Source: Flavobacterium sp. 140616W15 (lineage in GTDB: Bacteria > Bacteroidota > Bacteroidia > Flavobacteriales > Flavobacteriaceae). Taken from it: a stretch of 64,000 nt of DNA. The stretch is from contig NZ_CP033068.1 in assembly GCF_003668995.1 (NCBI RefSeq), forward strand, positions 2,914,001 to 2,978,000, given 5' to 3'. Shown in pieces: positions 1 to 8,387 of the stretch. The notes under the pieces were generated by a model. It saw nothing but the letters and a program-made list of their open reading frames with translations, did not search any database and had not been told where the DNA came from. Position numbers and translations under genes: made by a program. Position 1 is the first letter of the stretch; each line of letters starts with the position of its first letter.

Positions 1-370
1 TTTCTAAAACTTTAGCCGCTTTTATTGCTGCTTCAAGTTCTGTAGTATTTCCATCAAACAAATAGGTCCCTAATCCATAATGACCACTCACTGCCCTCAA
101 TCCATTTGTATCTAGCAATTGCTTTAACTCTTGAGGTGACAATCCCCAAAATTGATCTTTAATAGAGAATCCATATAATTCAACTTCAGTATATCCAGCT
201 TGCGCCACCTTTTCTAGGGTTCCTTTCACATCTTTTGGCAATTCATCCCTTAAAGTGTACAACTGTAATCCAATTGTCTTTTTATTAGAAGAAAATGCAA
301 ATGATGGAATTAAACAAACTGTGGCAGTTGCCATACTAGTATTGATTATAAAGTTTCTTCTTGTCACCAT
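1..370 (-). CDS. Sugar phosphate isomerase/epimerase-like TIM-barrel protein (partial, C-terminus off window)
   Basis: About 123 residues from an ATG at 370 run off the left edge. The N-terminus has a twin-arginine signal (TRRNFI, residues 3-8) followed by a hydrophobic stretch, so Tat export to the periplasm is likely. The mature part begins with IGLQLYTLRDEL and continues with a KVAQAGYTEVELYG segment, both typical of the first strand and helix of the xylose-isomerase-like TIM barrel (AP endonuclease 2 fold). Such Tat-exported proteins are common in Bacteroidetes and are usually called sugar phosphate isomerase/epimerase; the substrate cannot be told. It is the last visible gene of a minus-strand run with the cupin, FMN reductase and racemase genes. 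Confidence 0.8.
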   Translation of the reverse strand, partial: MVTRRNFIINTSMATATVCLIPSFAFSSNKKTIGLQLYTLRDELPKDVKGTLEKVAQAGYTEVELYGFSIKDQFWGLSPQELKQLLDTNGLRAVSGHYGLGTYLFDGNTTELEAAIKAAKVLE

Positions 371-400
371 ATGTTAGATATTTTTTTGAATTGTGACTCT

Positions 401-751
401 TTAACCTTTCATAAAGTCTTCTCGAATTGGACTAAAAACATCTGTCAAAAGTCCACTTTCTAAACAAACTACTCCATGTATTGCATGTGGCGGAATATAA
501 AAGCTATCACCTTCTTTTAATATTTTTGTTTCATTATCTATTGTTACTTCAAATTTTCCACTGGCTAGATATGTAACTTGCGAATGATAATGTTCGTGCA
601 AAACTCCAACACCTCCTTTTTCAAAATGTACATTAACCAACATAATCTTGTCATCGTATGCCATTATCTTGCGCTTGATGCCTTCTCCAACCACTTCCCA
701 TTCTATTTCATCATTAAAAAGGAATTTTTTACTTGTTCCGAAACTTTGCAT
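401..751 (-). CDS. Small single-domain cupin protein
   Basis: This 116-residue protein is a complete single cupin domain. Motif 1 contains H52, H54 and Q58 in the segment LHEHYHSQVTYLASG, and motif 2 contains PPHAIHG with H92, which together form the usual metal site of the cupin barrel. There is no signal peptide, so it is probably cytoplasmic. Small cupins of this type act as sugar or amino-acid binding proteins, isomerases or dioxygenases; no more exact function can be read. It lies 13 bp from the FMN reductase gene and 30 bp from the Tat TIM-barrel gene, all in one direction, which suggests a small catabolic operon. Confidence 0.85.
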   Translation of the reverse strand: MQSFGTSKKFLFNDEIEWEVVGEGIKRKIMAYDDKIMLVNVHFEKGGVGVLHEHYHSQVTYLASGKFEVTIDNETKILKEGDSFYIPPHAIHGVVCLESGLLTDVFSPIREDFMKG

Positions 752-764
752 GATATTTATATTT

Positions 765-1310
765 TCAGTTCAACTCTCCTACTTGTTTTTCAAAACTTTT
801 AATAAATACTAGAAGGCTTATCAATGTATTTTCATCAGTAATATTTCCATCTGAATCTAATTTTCCCCGAATCCCCTGGATTAAAAATTGGGTTTCATTA
901 TCAAACTTGGCTTCGATAGTTCTCATAATCAAGCTTAATTGTTCCTGTCCCTTCTCTCCAGATGCAGAAGCCGTTATTAACCCTACTTTTTTATTTGAGA
1001 AAACAGTTGTCGAAACACACCATTCTAATACATTCTTTAAACTACCTGGTAAACTAAAAACATATTCTGGCGTACAAATTAATACTCCAGCTGCAGCAGC
1101 GATTTTATTTCTAAAAACAGTTACAATCTCTGGAGGATTCTCATTATCCAAATCAGGATTAAAATGGGGAATGCTCTCTAAATCTTCAAATATCTCAACT
1201 TCAAATTGGTCATTAATATGCTCCGAAATAAATTTCAGAATTTTAAAATTACTTGAATTCCTTCTTGTACTTCCGGATATAGCAAATATTTTTTTCTTTT
1301 TATCATCCAT
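765..1310 (-). CDS. NADPH-dependent FMN reductase family protein
   Basis: The 181-residue protein has the flavodoxin-like fold signature of the NADPH-dependent FMN reductase family. The phosphate-binding loop GSTRRNSSN is at residues 13-21 and the second FMN-contact loop CTPEYVFSLPGSLKN lies in the middle. Such cytoplasmic flavoproteins reduce FMN, quinones, azo dyes or chromate with NAD(P)H. The gene is 11 bp downstream of the racemase gene and 13 bp upstream of the cupin gene, in the same direction. The true substrate is unknown. Confidence 0.88.
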   Translation of the reverse strand: MDDKKKKIFAISGSTRRNSSNFKILKFISEHINDQFEVEIFEDLESIPHFNPDLDNENPPEIVTVFRNKIAAAAGVLICTPEYVFSLPGSLKNVLEWCVSTTVFSNKKVGLITASASGEKGQEQLSLIMRTIEAKFDNETQFLIQGIRGKLDSDGNITDENTLISLLVFIKSFEKQVGELN

Positions 1311-1321
1311 CTTTTAATTCT

Positions 1322-2020
1322 TTAATCTAGTGACAAAGCAAATTTTACTGCTGCATCTGAATGGATTTTTGTTGTGTCAAACACTGGAACTGAAACATCA
1401 TTCTGACTTATAATCATTGGTATTTCGGTACAACCAAGAATAATTCCTTCCGCACCATTTTCTATCAATTTATTAATTACCATAATATAAGCTCTTTTGG
1501 TCTGCTCATTGATTATTCCTCTTCCTAATTCTTCTTTTAATGTTTTCTGAATGTAATCACGCTCATCTTGAAGAAAAGGAACAATTGTCTCAATATTATG
1601 TTCGGCAAGTTTGTCTTTATAAAAATCCATTTCCATAGTAAATTTTGTGCCCAACAAACCTACTTTTTTCAATCCTTTTTTATTTATTTCTTTTGCTGTA
1701 GCTGTTGCAACATGAATAATAGGCAGTGAGATTTCTTTTTCGACTCTTTCTACCACTGCATGTGCTGTATTGGCACATAAAACAATTGCTTCAGCTCCGC
1801 TTTTCTCTAAACTTTTACATGCATTAGTTATCAATTCGAATGTTACATCCCAGTTATTGGCTGTATTATTTCTTTGAAAATCATCAAAATTCAAAGAGTA
1901 GATAATACACTCTGCAAAATTAAGTCCTCCTAATTTTTCATTTATTCCTTCATTTATAAACCGATAATAGTCTATTGTCGAAACCCAACTAATACCTCCA
2001 ACAAGCCCAATTTTTTTCAT
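1322..2020 (-). CDS. Aspartate/glutamate racemase family protein
   Basis: A 232-residue cofactor-independent racemase. The N-terminus reads MKKIGLVGGISW, and the two catalytic cysteines sit in LCANTAH and LGCTEIP. This pattern fits the aspartate racemase (RacD-like) branch better than glutamate racemase MurI. I chose the ATG at 2020: an upstream ATG at 2074 would add 18 residues unlike the family and lies inside a 17-bp inverted repeat. The gene is the first of an apparent four-gene operon with the FMN reductase, the cupin and the TIM-barrel protein. The substrate is not certain. Confidence 0.88.
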   Translation of the reverse strand: MKKIGLVGGISWVSTIDYYRFINEGINEKLGGLNFAECIIYSLNFDDFQRNNTANNWDVTFELITNACKSLEKSGAEAIVLCANTAHAVVERVEKEISLPIIHVATATAKEINKKGLKKVGLLGTKFTMEMDFYKDKLAEHNIETIVPFLQDERDYIQKTLKEELGRGIINEQTKRAYIMVINKLIENGAEGIILGCTEIPMIISQNDVSVPVFDTTKIHSDAAVKFALSLD

Positions 2021-2063
2021 AACTAGTTTTTTTTTTACTGATTTCAAGCTTACGCCAAAGCAA

Positions 2064-2118
2064 AACGGTTTCAAACGATTATAAAATAAGCCTGTGACTC
2101 AAATCGTTTGAAACCGTT
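2064..2118. promoter_or_regulatory. 17-bp perfect inverted repeat with two GTTTSAAAC palindromes upstream of the racemase operon
   Basis: AACGGTTTCAAACGATT (2064-2080) is the exact reverse complement of 2102-2118, with a 21-base spacer. Each arm itself holds a 9-bp palindrome (GTTTCAAAC or GTTTGAAAC), with centres at 2072 and 2110. The pair lies 44-98 bp upstream of the racemase start and just after the stop of the YiaA/YiaB-like gene. It could be a double operator for a dimeric repressor, or a hairpin terminator for the upstream gene; only a short T-run follows it on the minus strand. Confidence 0.6.
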
Positions 2119-2135
2119 ATTGTAAAAGTATTTTT

Positions 2136-2528
2136 TTATTCTTTAATAGCTAAGTTATCTCTGGTATTTTTTTGAACTGCAATTGCTCCAAATATCCCTA
2201 ATAAAAATGCAAAAGCATAAAATCCTTTTTCGCTAGGCAAAATCGTGGCATTCCAAAGTCCGATCGTTAATAAAGCGATTGCCAGAATTGTTCCAAACCA
2301 GCAAATTCCATAATAAATATCAGTTACAGGAAATCCTTCTAATCTATCTCTTACACTTTTTTGCAGCGAAATTACCGCGAACAACCCAAACATCAAAACT
2401 GTAAAGTAATATCCTTTTTCATTTAATAACATTTCAGCTCTAGCAAGTCCTACTAAATAACCAATAATTCCTGCTCCCATAGCAATCCAAGATGCTGCAA
2501 CAAATGCATTCGACGTTTTTTGTACCAT
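2136..2528 (-). CDS. YiaA/YiaB-like inner membrane protein
   Basis: The 130-residue protein has four predicted membrane segments arranged as two similar halves, each with two helices and a motif of the form [21 protein letters not shown] or [21 protein letters not shown]. This internal duplication is the hallmark of the YiaA/YiaB two-helix family of inner-membrane proteins, whose function is unknown. It stands alone between the racemase operon and the TIGR02117-like gene, all on the minus strand. Confidence 0.88.
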   Translation of the reverse strand: MVQKTSNAFVAASWIAMGAGIIGYLVGLARAEMLLNEKGYYFTVLMFGLFAVISLQKSVRDRLEGFPVTDIYYGICWFGTILAIALLTIGLWNATILPSEKGFYAFAFLLGIFGAIAVQKNTRDNLAIKE

Positions 2529-2610
2529 TTTTAAATTTAATTTATAGTTGAGTTAATTTATTTTTAGAAATATTGCTATTTGCAAATACTTCTCGGCGGT
2601 TGGTTCCTAA

Positions 2611-3291
2611 TTATTTAGTTTCATATTTTGCAAAAATAGCGGAGTCTATTGGTGTCCAAAAACAACACTTTTGTCCACTTGCTTTTAGCGCATTATTTGC
2701 CCAGGTATTGCAAGTATGAAGCAAGCTATAACTTCCTGTTCCTTCATAAAAAGCATCTCTTTTACCATAATTCTGATCTGTTTTGATGTGCATCAACCGC
2801 CCGTTTTCGTCTTTCTTGAAACTTTTTTTTATATAATCAACTAGGCGAACATATTGTTCCTTACTGATTATAATTTTTTTACAGCTTTCATTTTCTTTTA
2901 TATTCGAAAAATAGGTTGCATGTATTGCTGTATTACTTAATCCAGATGCTGCTTTAAGTGCAGTCGAAGCTTTTAAATCTGACCAGTTTGGAGTTTCAAG
3001 ATAAAACCCTTTATCTCCCCATCCCATTGCCAGGTATTGGTAAGTTGTATCTTTAGAGATTGTATTTTCATACTTTACCTCTTTACTCCAGTCCATAAAT
3101 TCGTTACGAGTAGGAACTACAATATCGGTGTGAACACCATTTGTCATGATATAAATCATAACTTCTTCTTTAGTATCTGGTTCTCTTTCGACTGTAATTC
3201 TCGAAATAGAATATGCGAGAACGACGTACAGTAAAATAAATGCTACGAATGCAAGTAGTATTTTACCAATAATTTTAAAGGCTTTTTTCAA
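2611..3291 (-). CDS. TIGR02117/DUF2459-like membrane-anchored protein
   Basis: The 226-residue protein has one N-terminal membrane anchor (residues 7-29) and an exported domain with the phrases NGVHTDIVVP, MGWGDKGFYL, AIHATYF and LLHTCNTWAN. These match the TIGR02117 (DUF2459) family, originally noted near urease operons but of unknown function. The conserved H, C and N residues resemble a hydrolase-type catalytic set, but this is only an inference. No urease genes are nearby. Confidence 0.8.
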   Translation of the reverse strand: MKKAFKIIGKILLAFVAFILLYVVLAYSISRITVEREPDTKEEVMIYIMTNGVHTDIVVPTRNEFMDWSKEVKYENTISKDTTYQYLAMGWGDKGFYLETPNWSDLKASTALKAASGLSNTAIHATYFSNIKENESCKKIIISKEQYVRLVDYIKKSFKKDENGRLMHIKTDQNYGKRDAFYEGTGSYSLLHTCNTWANNALKASGQKCCFWTPIDSAIFAKYETK

Positions 3292-3427
3292 TGTGGTTAA
3301 GATGGTTAGTTAATTTTTCGCTAAAATAGTAGTATTTTATTTAATAAAACAAAAATATTTTTAAATAATAAATACTTCTAAATATACTTGTCAATTCTGA
3401 ATACTTAGCAAAAAGAAGACCAAAAAC

Positions 3428-4282
3428 TTATCTTTTTTGAATATTTTTTAATGCCGCTTTGGTTGCATTAAGTCGCACTGCTATAAAATCATCTTGACTC
3501 GTTTCTTTAGTTGGTTCTATGTTTGTTGCAAAAAAGTAAACGCCATCCTTATTTTCAAGGTAACCTACAAACCACCCGTTGCGTTTAACTCCATCTACAG
3601 ACAAACCAGTCTTCCCTCTTAGAACATAATCGTCCTGCTTTTCAACTATCATGATATCTTTCATTATCAATTCAGTTCTTTTAGAAATAGGCAATTCGGA
3701 GAAATACAATCTTTTTAAGAAATCAATCTGTTGGAATTGAGAAATTCTAGATTTTCCTTCTAACCAAAAATTATCAATCGTTAGGGTATCAAAAACCATT
3801 GTATTGTAATCTAATTTTTTTAGATATTCTTTCATTCGTTTCACACCTACTTTTCTTGCGATTTCCTGATAGCAAGGAACACACGAAACTTTAAACGCTT
3901 GCTTAAGTGTTAAATCTTGTTCCCAAGCTTTCATCCATCGTTTTTCTCCATTCCATTTAAAAACTGTCGAATCACTTTTTACTACTCCTGTCTCAAGGGC
4001 AATAATCGAATTAGGAATTTTGAATGTTGATGCTGGAATATTTCCTCTTTTTGCCCAAGTAAAATCATTAGAATAATAGGCCTTTTTATTGCTATCGTAA
4101 ACCAATATTGAACCTTTTACTTTTAAACTGTCGAGTATTTTACCAAACTCGGCAACAACAATTTCTTTGTCTTTTCCTGTTTCTTTTTTAGTTTCAGTCT
4201 TAGTTTCTTTGTTTTTAGATTGACAACTTACATTTAGGTTCATCAATAAAAAGAGAGATAGAATTAGTGCTGGAGTTTTCAT
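3428..4282 (-). CDS. Class D (OXA-type) beta-lactamase, predicted lipoprotein
   Basis: A 284-residue serine beta-lactamase of class D. The active-site motif STFK is at residues 85-88 with its carboxylatable lysine K88. SCV (133-135) is the S-x-V motif and KTG (224-226) is the third motif, followed by the W-F-V-G-Y stretch. The usual YGN motif is replaced by DYN at 158-160, which is worth noting. The N-terminus is a signal peptide with lipobox LNVSC (Cys20), so the enzyme is probably anchored in the periplasmic face of a membrane. It would hydrolyse penicillins and perhaps carbapenems; the spectrum cannot be read from sequence. No mobile element flanks it, so it looks intrinsic. Confidence 0.92.
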   Translation of the reverse strand: MKTPALILSLFLLMNLNVSCQSKNKETKTETKKETGKDKEIVVAEFGKILDSLKVKGSILVYDSNKKAYYSNDFTWAKRGNIPASTFKIPNSIIALETGVVKSDSTVFKWNGEKRWMKAWEQDLTLKQAFKVSCVPCYQEIARKVGVKRMKEYLKKLDYNTMVFDTLTIDNFWLEGKSRISQFQQIDFLKRLYFSELPISKRTELIMKDIMIVEKQDDYVLRGKTGLSVDGVKRNGWFVGYLENKDGVYFFATNIEPTKETSQDDFIAVRLNATKAALKNIQKR

Positions 4283-4436
4283 TTTTTGTTTTTTTTGATG
4301 GTGATTTTATTTTAGGATGCAATACATTAAGCTTAAGAAGAACGTCTTTAATATTAAATTAGTACTAAATAAACCTCATACAAAACTGCCAACTCACTAA
4401 GTTTACATCGTAGCATAGGCTCTTATTATTTAGTTT

Positions 4437-5303
4437 TTATTGAATCTTTTCTAAATCTTTCTTCATTAATTGAGTTGCATCGTTGAGTTTGACTTTCTCA
4501 AAATATTTTTCTAATTCGACTAACCTTTTCTTATTATCATACTTTATACCCGAATTTAATTTTCTCTGACAAGCTGAACATAATCTAATGGCACTGTTAT
4601 CTGTTTCTGCCAAACTAATTGTTCCATTCATTACGCAATCTGCCACTATACAATGATACAATCCGAACATATGCCCTATTTCATGGGAACAAGTTTTTAA
4701 TAATCGCGATAAACATAAATCAAAATTAGCAGGTGTTAGCACCTCATCTTGTAATCTATAAATGGAACTCACTCCTATTTTATCTCTGTAAGATGCTAAT
4801 CCAAAAACGTAATTCCATTCGGGTTTAGGAAATAAATCCTTTTCTGTTAATGCCATTAAAGCAACTCTATTTAATGGTTTTTCTTTTTTAAGTACACTAT
4901 CTAAGATATAACCTGCTAAAAACTGTTCGTTATCTTCGTATCCAATTCGTCTGGCTGAACTAGGAATTATATCGTTAGAGAATTTCTCCAAAGTTTTGGT
5001 TTTTAATTGAAAGAAAATCTCAAGATATTCTCTAACTAATTCGATTTGCTTCTTTTGCAGAGTAGTAAAATTCCCAATAGGTCTAATATAAATAATATTA
5101 GAATTATTTGTTGGAACTACATGTCTGGAATTTATAAATTGCTCGAAACTTTGCCCCTTCTCTTTAAGAGTATAAAGCCATTCTCCTTCAACAGGTTTCG
5201 ATAGTTTCACATCATTATCTGCTATATCATCAAAGTATTGATTTCCCTTGTTCTGATTACAAGAACAGAAAGTCAGAAATAATAAGAGTATTAGTTTTTT
5301 CAT
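4437..5303 (-). CDS. Archaemetzincin-like zinc metalloprotease, predicted lipoprotein
   Basis: The 288-residue protein carries the archaemetzincin signature. HEIGHMFGLYHC is at residues 207-218, giving zinc ligands H207, H211 and H217 and catalytic E208. It is followed by C223 and M225 and a CSAC pair (C242, C245) that should bind a second structural zinc. The N-terminus looks like a lipoprotein signal ending FCSC (Cys15), unlike the cytosolic archaeal and eukaryotic members. The natural substrate of this family is unknown. The gene stands alone on the minus strand between the beta-lactamase gene and the SUKH cluster. Confidence 0.88.
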   Translation of the reverse strand: MKKLILLLFLTFCSCNQNKGNQYFDDIADNDVKLSKPVEGEWLYTLKEKGQSFEQFINSRHVVPTNNSNIIYIRPIGNFTTLQKKQIELVREYLEIFFQLKTKTLEKFSNDIIPSSARRIGYEDNEQFLAGYILDSVLKKEKPLNRVALMALTEKDLFPKPEWNYVFGLASYRDKIGVSSIYRLQDEVLTPANFDLCLSRLLKTCSHEIGHMFGLYHCIVADCVMNGTISLAETDNSAIRLCSACQRKLNSGIKYDNKKRLVELEKYFEKVKLNDATQLMKKDLEKIQ

Positions 5304-5342
5304 AAAGGTTTATGCTATTTTTTACTGGAATTATAAATTCTT

Positions 5343-6071
5343 TTACCCGTTATAATTCATTGACATTATTGTATGGTTTATTATCTCAATATCTAACAAA
5401 TGATCTTGATAAAAATCATCTCCTCCTGAAATGGAACAAAAAACAGCTCCTGATTCTTCAATTACTATTTGAGTTCTATATACTACTAAAGTATCATACC
5501 AATCATCATTTGCTCTGTCTTCATCATTTTCCTTATTATAAAAATCGATTAATTCCTTCTTACAATTCCCTAACCAGTTAATATAATTAATGATTTCATC
5601 TAAATAATTCTCAATATGCCCGTTAGGCAGATAAACGGAAACTTTATCTGCTAATTTATTAAACACTATACTATTCTTATTCGTGATTTTAAACTTATTG
5701 TCGTTACTCTTTGATTTAACAAAATCGCTTAACTCTAGTTTAGGTTGCTCTTTCTTTTCTCTATATTTTCTAATATCTTTTATGATGAAGTTATTTCTGT
5801 GTGATTTGGATTTCTCTTCCATTACATACAACTTTGTTGCCTCTTTTCTATTGTTTAAATCAGCAACTTCCTTGAAAACTTCGAATGCTGATTTATGAAA
5901 CCCCAACAGGCTATAAACATTTGAAAGTACTAAATCATCTTGTTTTGTTCTGTTAGCATTTTCTAATTCATAAAGTAAATTATAAAGCTTCTCGACACTT
6001 TCTGTTGATGCATTCGTTTTTCTAAACGCCGTAGATAGCTCTACATAATTTTTTTTATAATGGCTGTTCAT
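5343..6071 (-). CDS. Uncharacterised protein next to a SUKH protein
   Basis: I do not recognise this 242-residue protein with certainty. The first half is helical and rich in charged residues. The second half has the phrases SVYLPNGHIENYL, DDWYDTLVVYRTQ and CSISGGDDFYQDHLLDIE, which look like a compact, acidic C-terminal domain. There is no signal peptide or membrane segment. The chosen ATG at 6071 overlaps the end of the SUKH gene by 17 bp, which points to translational coupling; an ATG at 6089 is also possible. Association with a SUKH protein suggests a role in an immunity or nuclease-inhibitor cluster, but that is inference. Confidence 0.65.
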   Translation of the reverse strand: MNSHYKKNYVELSTAFRKTNASTESVEKLYNLLYELENANRTKQDDLVLSNVYSLLGFHKSAFEVFKEVADLNNRKEATKLYVMEEKSKSHRNNFIIKDIRKYREKKEQPKLELSDFVKSKSNDNKFKITNKNSIVFNKLADKVSVYLPNGHIENYLDEIINYINWLGNCKKELIDFYNKENDEDRANDDWYDTLVVYRTQIVIEESGAVFCSISGGDDFYQDHLLDIEIINHTIMSMNYNG

Positions 6072-6609
6072 TTTCAATATCATCTTCACTTATTAAATTA
6101 TAAAAATCATTAAATACATCTTCCATCTCATCTGCTTTTTCATGATCCCATAACACAATTGGGTAATTGTTATCCTCTTTATTTCTATTGCTATCAAAAC
6201 AGAGCAGTCCCCAATCACTCCAATTAGCAAAGGGAATATATCCTTTTTCAATTAAATCATCCTTTAGATTTTCATGGAAAATCATTTCTCCCAGAGATTC
6301 TTTCCAACTATTTACTGGATGTTTAAAAAATGAAGCCTCTAAAATATAAAGCTCATAAAAGTGTTTGTGTTTTAAAAATATTTTATAATCTTCGGGGAAT
6401 TCACAACCAAGTCGATTTTCAAATTCTTTAATTTCATTATCAGTTACTTTACTAGCAATAGGAAACCATATTCTCCACTCTTCGTCTTGATTTTGATTGG
6501 GATCAGCCATTTCAGCTTCAATTTTATTTGGTAGTGTGTTACCATTAACCTCAACAAACTTTTTCAAATAAAAATCAATTATACTTGTTATTTTCTCTTT
6601 ATTCATCAT
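6055..6609 (-). CDS. SMI1/KNR4 (SUKH) family protein
   Basis: The 184-residue protein contains a SUKH fold. Residues about 55-170 hold VTDNEIKEFENRLGCEFPEDYKIFL (first helix and strand) and later YIPFANWSDWGLLCFD and PIVLWDHE, the standard strand phrases of the family. Bacterial SUKH proteins often serve as immunity proteins against polymorphic nuclease toxins, but no toxin gene is visible here. It overlaps the next gene (start 6071), so the two are probably translated together. Confidence 0.85.
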   Translation of the reverse strand: MMNKEKITSIIDFYLKKFVEVNGNTLPNKIEAEMADPNQNQDEEWRIWFPIASKVTDNEIKEFENRLGCEFPEDYKIFLKHKHFYELYILEASFFKHPVNSWKESLGEMIFHENLKDDLIEKGYIPFANWSDWGLLCFDSNRNKEDNNYPIVLWDHEKADEMEDVFNDFYNLISEDDIENEQPL

Positions 6610-6743
6610 ACATCACTTTTAAAACACTATCTAATAAAAAACATAATACCTATGAAAATAGCAGTCATTATCTTTTACAAACAATAACAAATTCTCATAA
6701 TTAACACAAAATACTTAAATTAATTTTCTATTCTTTATAACAT

Positions 6744-7049
6744 TTAATCTCCTAACAACTCTAGTTCAATTTTTTTATTTATTAGAAAAATCAAAACTCC
6801 TTTAAATTCAATAATAGCAGTAGTCTTCAATTTGTTTTTATTCAAATCTGTTGTTTCAATATATTTATCTATAATTTTTACTATTGTCAATTGATCTCCT
6901 ATAGTAAGTTTTAAATCTCCATATTGATCAATCATGATCCCTGTCCATTGGGTAAATAATTCAAAAATTTCAGATAAAATTCCAAACTTCTTGTCATCTA
7001 TTTGGAATAATAATTCCTTGTTATCGAATCTATGAAAATCTAATGCCAT
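6744..7049 (-). CDS. Uncharacterised 101-residue protein
   Basis: A small acidic cytoplasmic protein that I do not recognise. It has no signal peptide or membrane helix. The predicted structure alternates strands and helices (for example FDNKELLFQIDDKKFGILSEIFELF and KTTAIIEFKGVLIFLINKKIELELL). It is 134 bp upstream of the SUKH gene on the same strand and may belong to the same cluster. Size and composition are compatible with a small immunity protein, but nothing in the sequence proves that. Confidence 0.55.
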   Translation of the reverse strand: MALDFHRFDNKELLFQIDDKKFGILSEIFELFTQWTGIMIDQYGDLKLTIGDQLTIVKIIDKYIETTDLNKNKLKTTAIIEFKGVLIFLINKKIELELLGD

Positions 7050-7299
7050 TACTTTCTTTTTTTAAATTCTTACTTAATAATAAATAAGCTCTAACTTTAT
7101 TTGCTAATGTATTCAAAAAACCTCTCTCCCTAAATATTATTTTGTAAGATTTGTTAATGCTTAAATTTTCCAAATCATATCCAACCAAAAAAAGAACCTC
7201 TTATATGCTAAAAATATGAGAACGTAAAATATATCATACAAGATACATATTATGTGTTTTTGCTTAATTTTTAAATCTCTTCTCTATTTTTTCTAAATC

Positions 7300-7376
7300 T
7301 TAATTCTATATTCTATACTCTATATTCTATACTCTTTAATCTATATTCTTTAATCTATATTCTTTAATCTATAAAT
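7300..7376. repeat. Tandem 7-bp (heptad) repeat array upstream of trmD
   Basis: Eleven consecutive heptads run from 7300 to 7376: variants TATATTC (4 copies), TATACTC (2), TTTAATC (3), plus TTAATTC and TATAAAT at the ends. The array ends 20 bp before the -7 box of the trmD promoter. The rest of the 7050-7430 gap is AT-rich with no gene. The array could vary in length and so alter promoter context. Confidence 0.85.
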
Positions 7377-7395
7377 TTCTCAAATATTTACTTTG

Positions 7396-7403
7396 TATCT
7401 TTG
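7396..7403 (+). promoter_or_regulatory. Bacteroidetes -7 box of trmD promoter
   Basis: TATCTTTG matches the TAnnTTTG consensus of the Bacteroidetes primary sigma factor. It lies 27 bp before the trmD start codon. No clear TTG is seen at -33; the heptad array occupies that area. Confidence 0.7.
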
Positions 7404-7430
7404 CAGCCTAGAACCTTTTGAAAATAAAAA

Positions 7431-8111
7431 ATGCGCATAGATATTATTACTGTTTTACCTGAGTTATTGCGAAGTCCATTTGAAGCTTCGATTATGAAAC
7501 GTGCTATTGACAAGGGTATTGTCGAGGTTCATTTTCATAATTTACGCGATTATACAACCAATAAACAGAAGAGTGTTGATGATTATCCTTTTGGCGGTGG
7601 TGCTGGAATGGTTATGACGGTTCAGCCTATTGATGCTTGCATCACGCATTTAAAAAGCGAAAGAGAGTATGACGAGATTATATATATGTCACCTGACGGA
7701 GAAACGCTAAACCAAAAAATGGCTAACACGATGTCAATGTATGAAAACATTATCATTTTGTGTGGACACTATAAAGGTGTTGATCAAAGGGTTCGCGATC
7801 ATTTTATTACCAAAGAAATTTCGATTGGTGATTATGTTTTATCTGGTGGCGAATTAGGTGCTTTGGTTTTATCGGACGCTTTAATTCGTTTGATTCCTGG
7901 TGTTTTAAGTGACGAAACTTCAGCCCTAACTGATAGTTTTCAAGATAATTTATTATCTGGCCCTATATACACACGCCCTGCAGATTATAAGGGATGGAAA
8001 GTTCCTGATGTTTTAACCAGTGGCCACTTTGCTAAAATTGACAAATGGAGAGAAGATATGGCTTATGAACATACTAAAAACAGACGCCCTGATCTTCTTG
8101 AAGAGAAGTAA
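7431..8111 (+). CDS. trmD: tRNA (guanine-N1-)-methyltransferase
   Basis: The 226-residue enzyme makes m1G37 in tRNAs with a G at position 36, using S-adenosylmethionine, and so prevents frameshifting. The family motifs are present: [13 protein letters not shown] at the start, [11 protein letters not shown], and the trefoil-knot region [17 protein letters not shown] that binds the cofactor. The length is typical for Bacteroidetes TrmD. It is followed by rplS on the same strand, an arrangement known from many bacteria, although here rplS has its own promoter. Confidence 0.97.
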   Translation: MRIDIITVLPELLRSPFEASIMKRAIDKGIVEVHFHNLRDYTTNKQKSVDDYPFGGGAGMVMTVQPIDACITHLKSEREYDEIIYMSPDGETLNQKMANTMSMYENIIILCGHYKGVDQRVRDHFITKEISIGDYVLSGGELGALVLSDALIRLIPGVLSDETSALTDSFQDNLLSGPIYTRPADYKGWKVPDVLTSGHFAKIDKWREDMAYEHTKNRRPDLLEEK

Positions 8112-8266
8112 GTTTTTAGTATTCGGCCTCAATTTACAGTTACAGTTTACAAACTGGCGTATTAAAAATTGAGAGTAAAGACTATAAGCTTAAAGTCGTG
8201 ACTCAATAACACAGCTGATTTACTGCAGTCTGATTCTTAGGATTATAACTAAATATTAAGACAAAA

Positions 8267-8303
8267 AACTTTAAACAATAAAAACTTTAAACTTTAAACA
8301 TTT
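8267..8303. repeat. Short AACTTTA heptad repeats upstream of rplS
   Basis: AACTTTA occurs at 8267-8273, 8283-8289 and 8290-8296, with the related heptads AACAATA (8274-8280) and AACATTT (8297-8303). The array ends 4 bp before the rplS -7 box. It resembles the heptad arrays upstream of trmD and rpmI. Confidence 0.7.
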
Positions 8304-8307
8304 TTTC

Positions 8308-8315
8308 TATCTTTG
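8308..8315 (+). promoter_or_regulatory. Bacteroidetes -7 box of rplS promoter
   Basis: TATCTTTG fits TAnnTTTG. It leaves a 5' untranslated leader of about 65 bases before the rplS ATG at 8388, long enough to hold an autoregulatory structure, though I could not fold one with certainty. Confidence 0.7.
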
Positions 8316-8387
8316 CACCCAAATTAGACCAACCTCTGGCGAAATCCGTGTATGTTGCTTTATTACAAAACCATAATTAAAGATATC

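Noticed and set aside
3428..4282. Beta-lactamase as part of an integron or transposon
   Set aside because: No transposase, integrase or att-like repeats flank it, and base composition is like the neighbours.
7300..7376. Heptad array as a CRISPR
   Set aside because: Units are 7 bp without spacers, and no cas genes are in the window.
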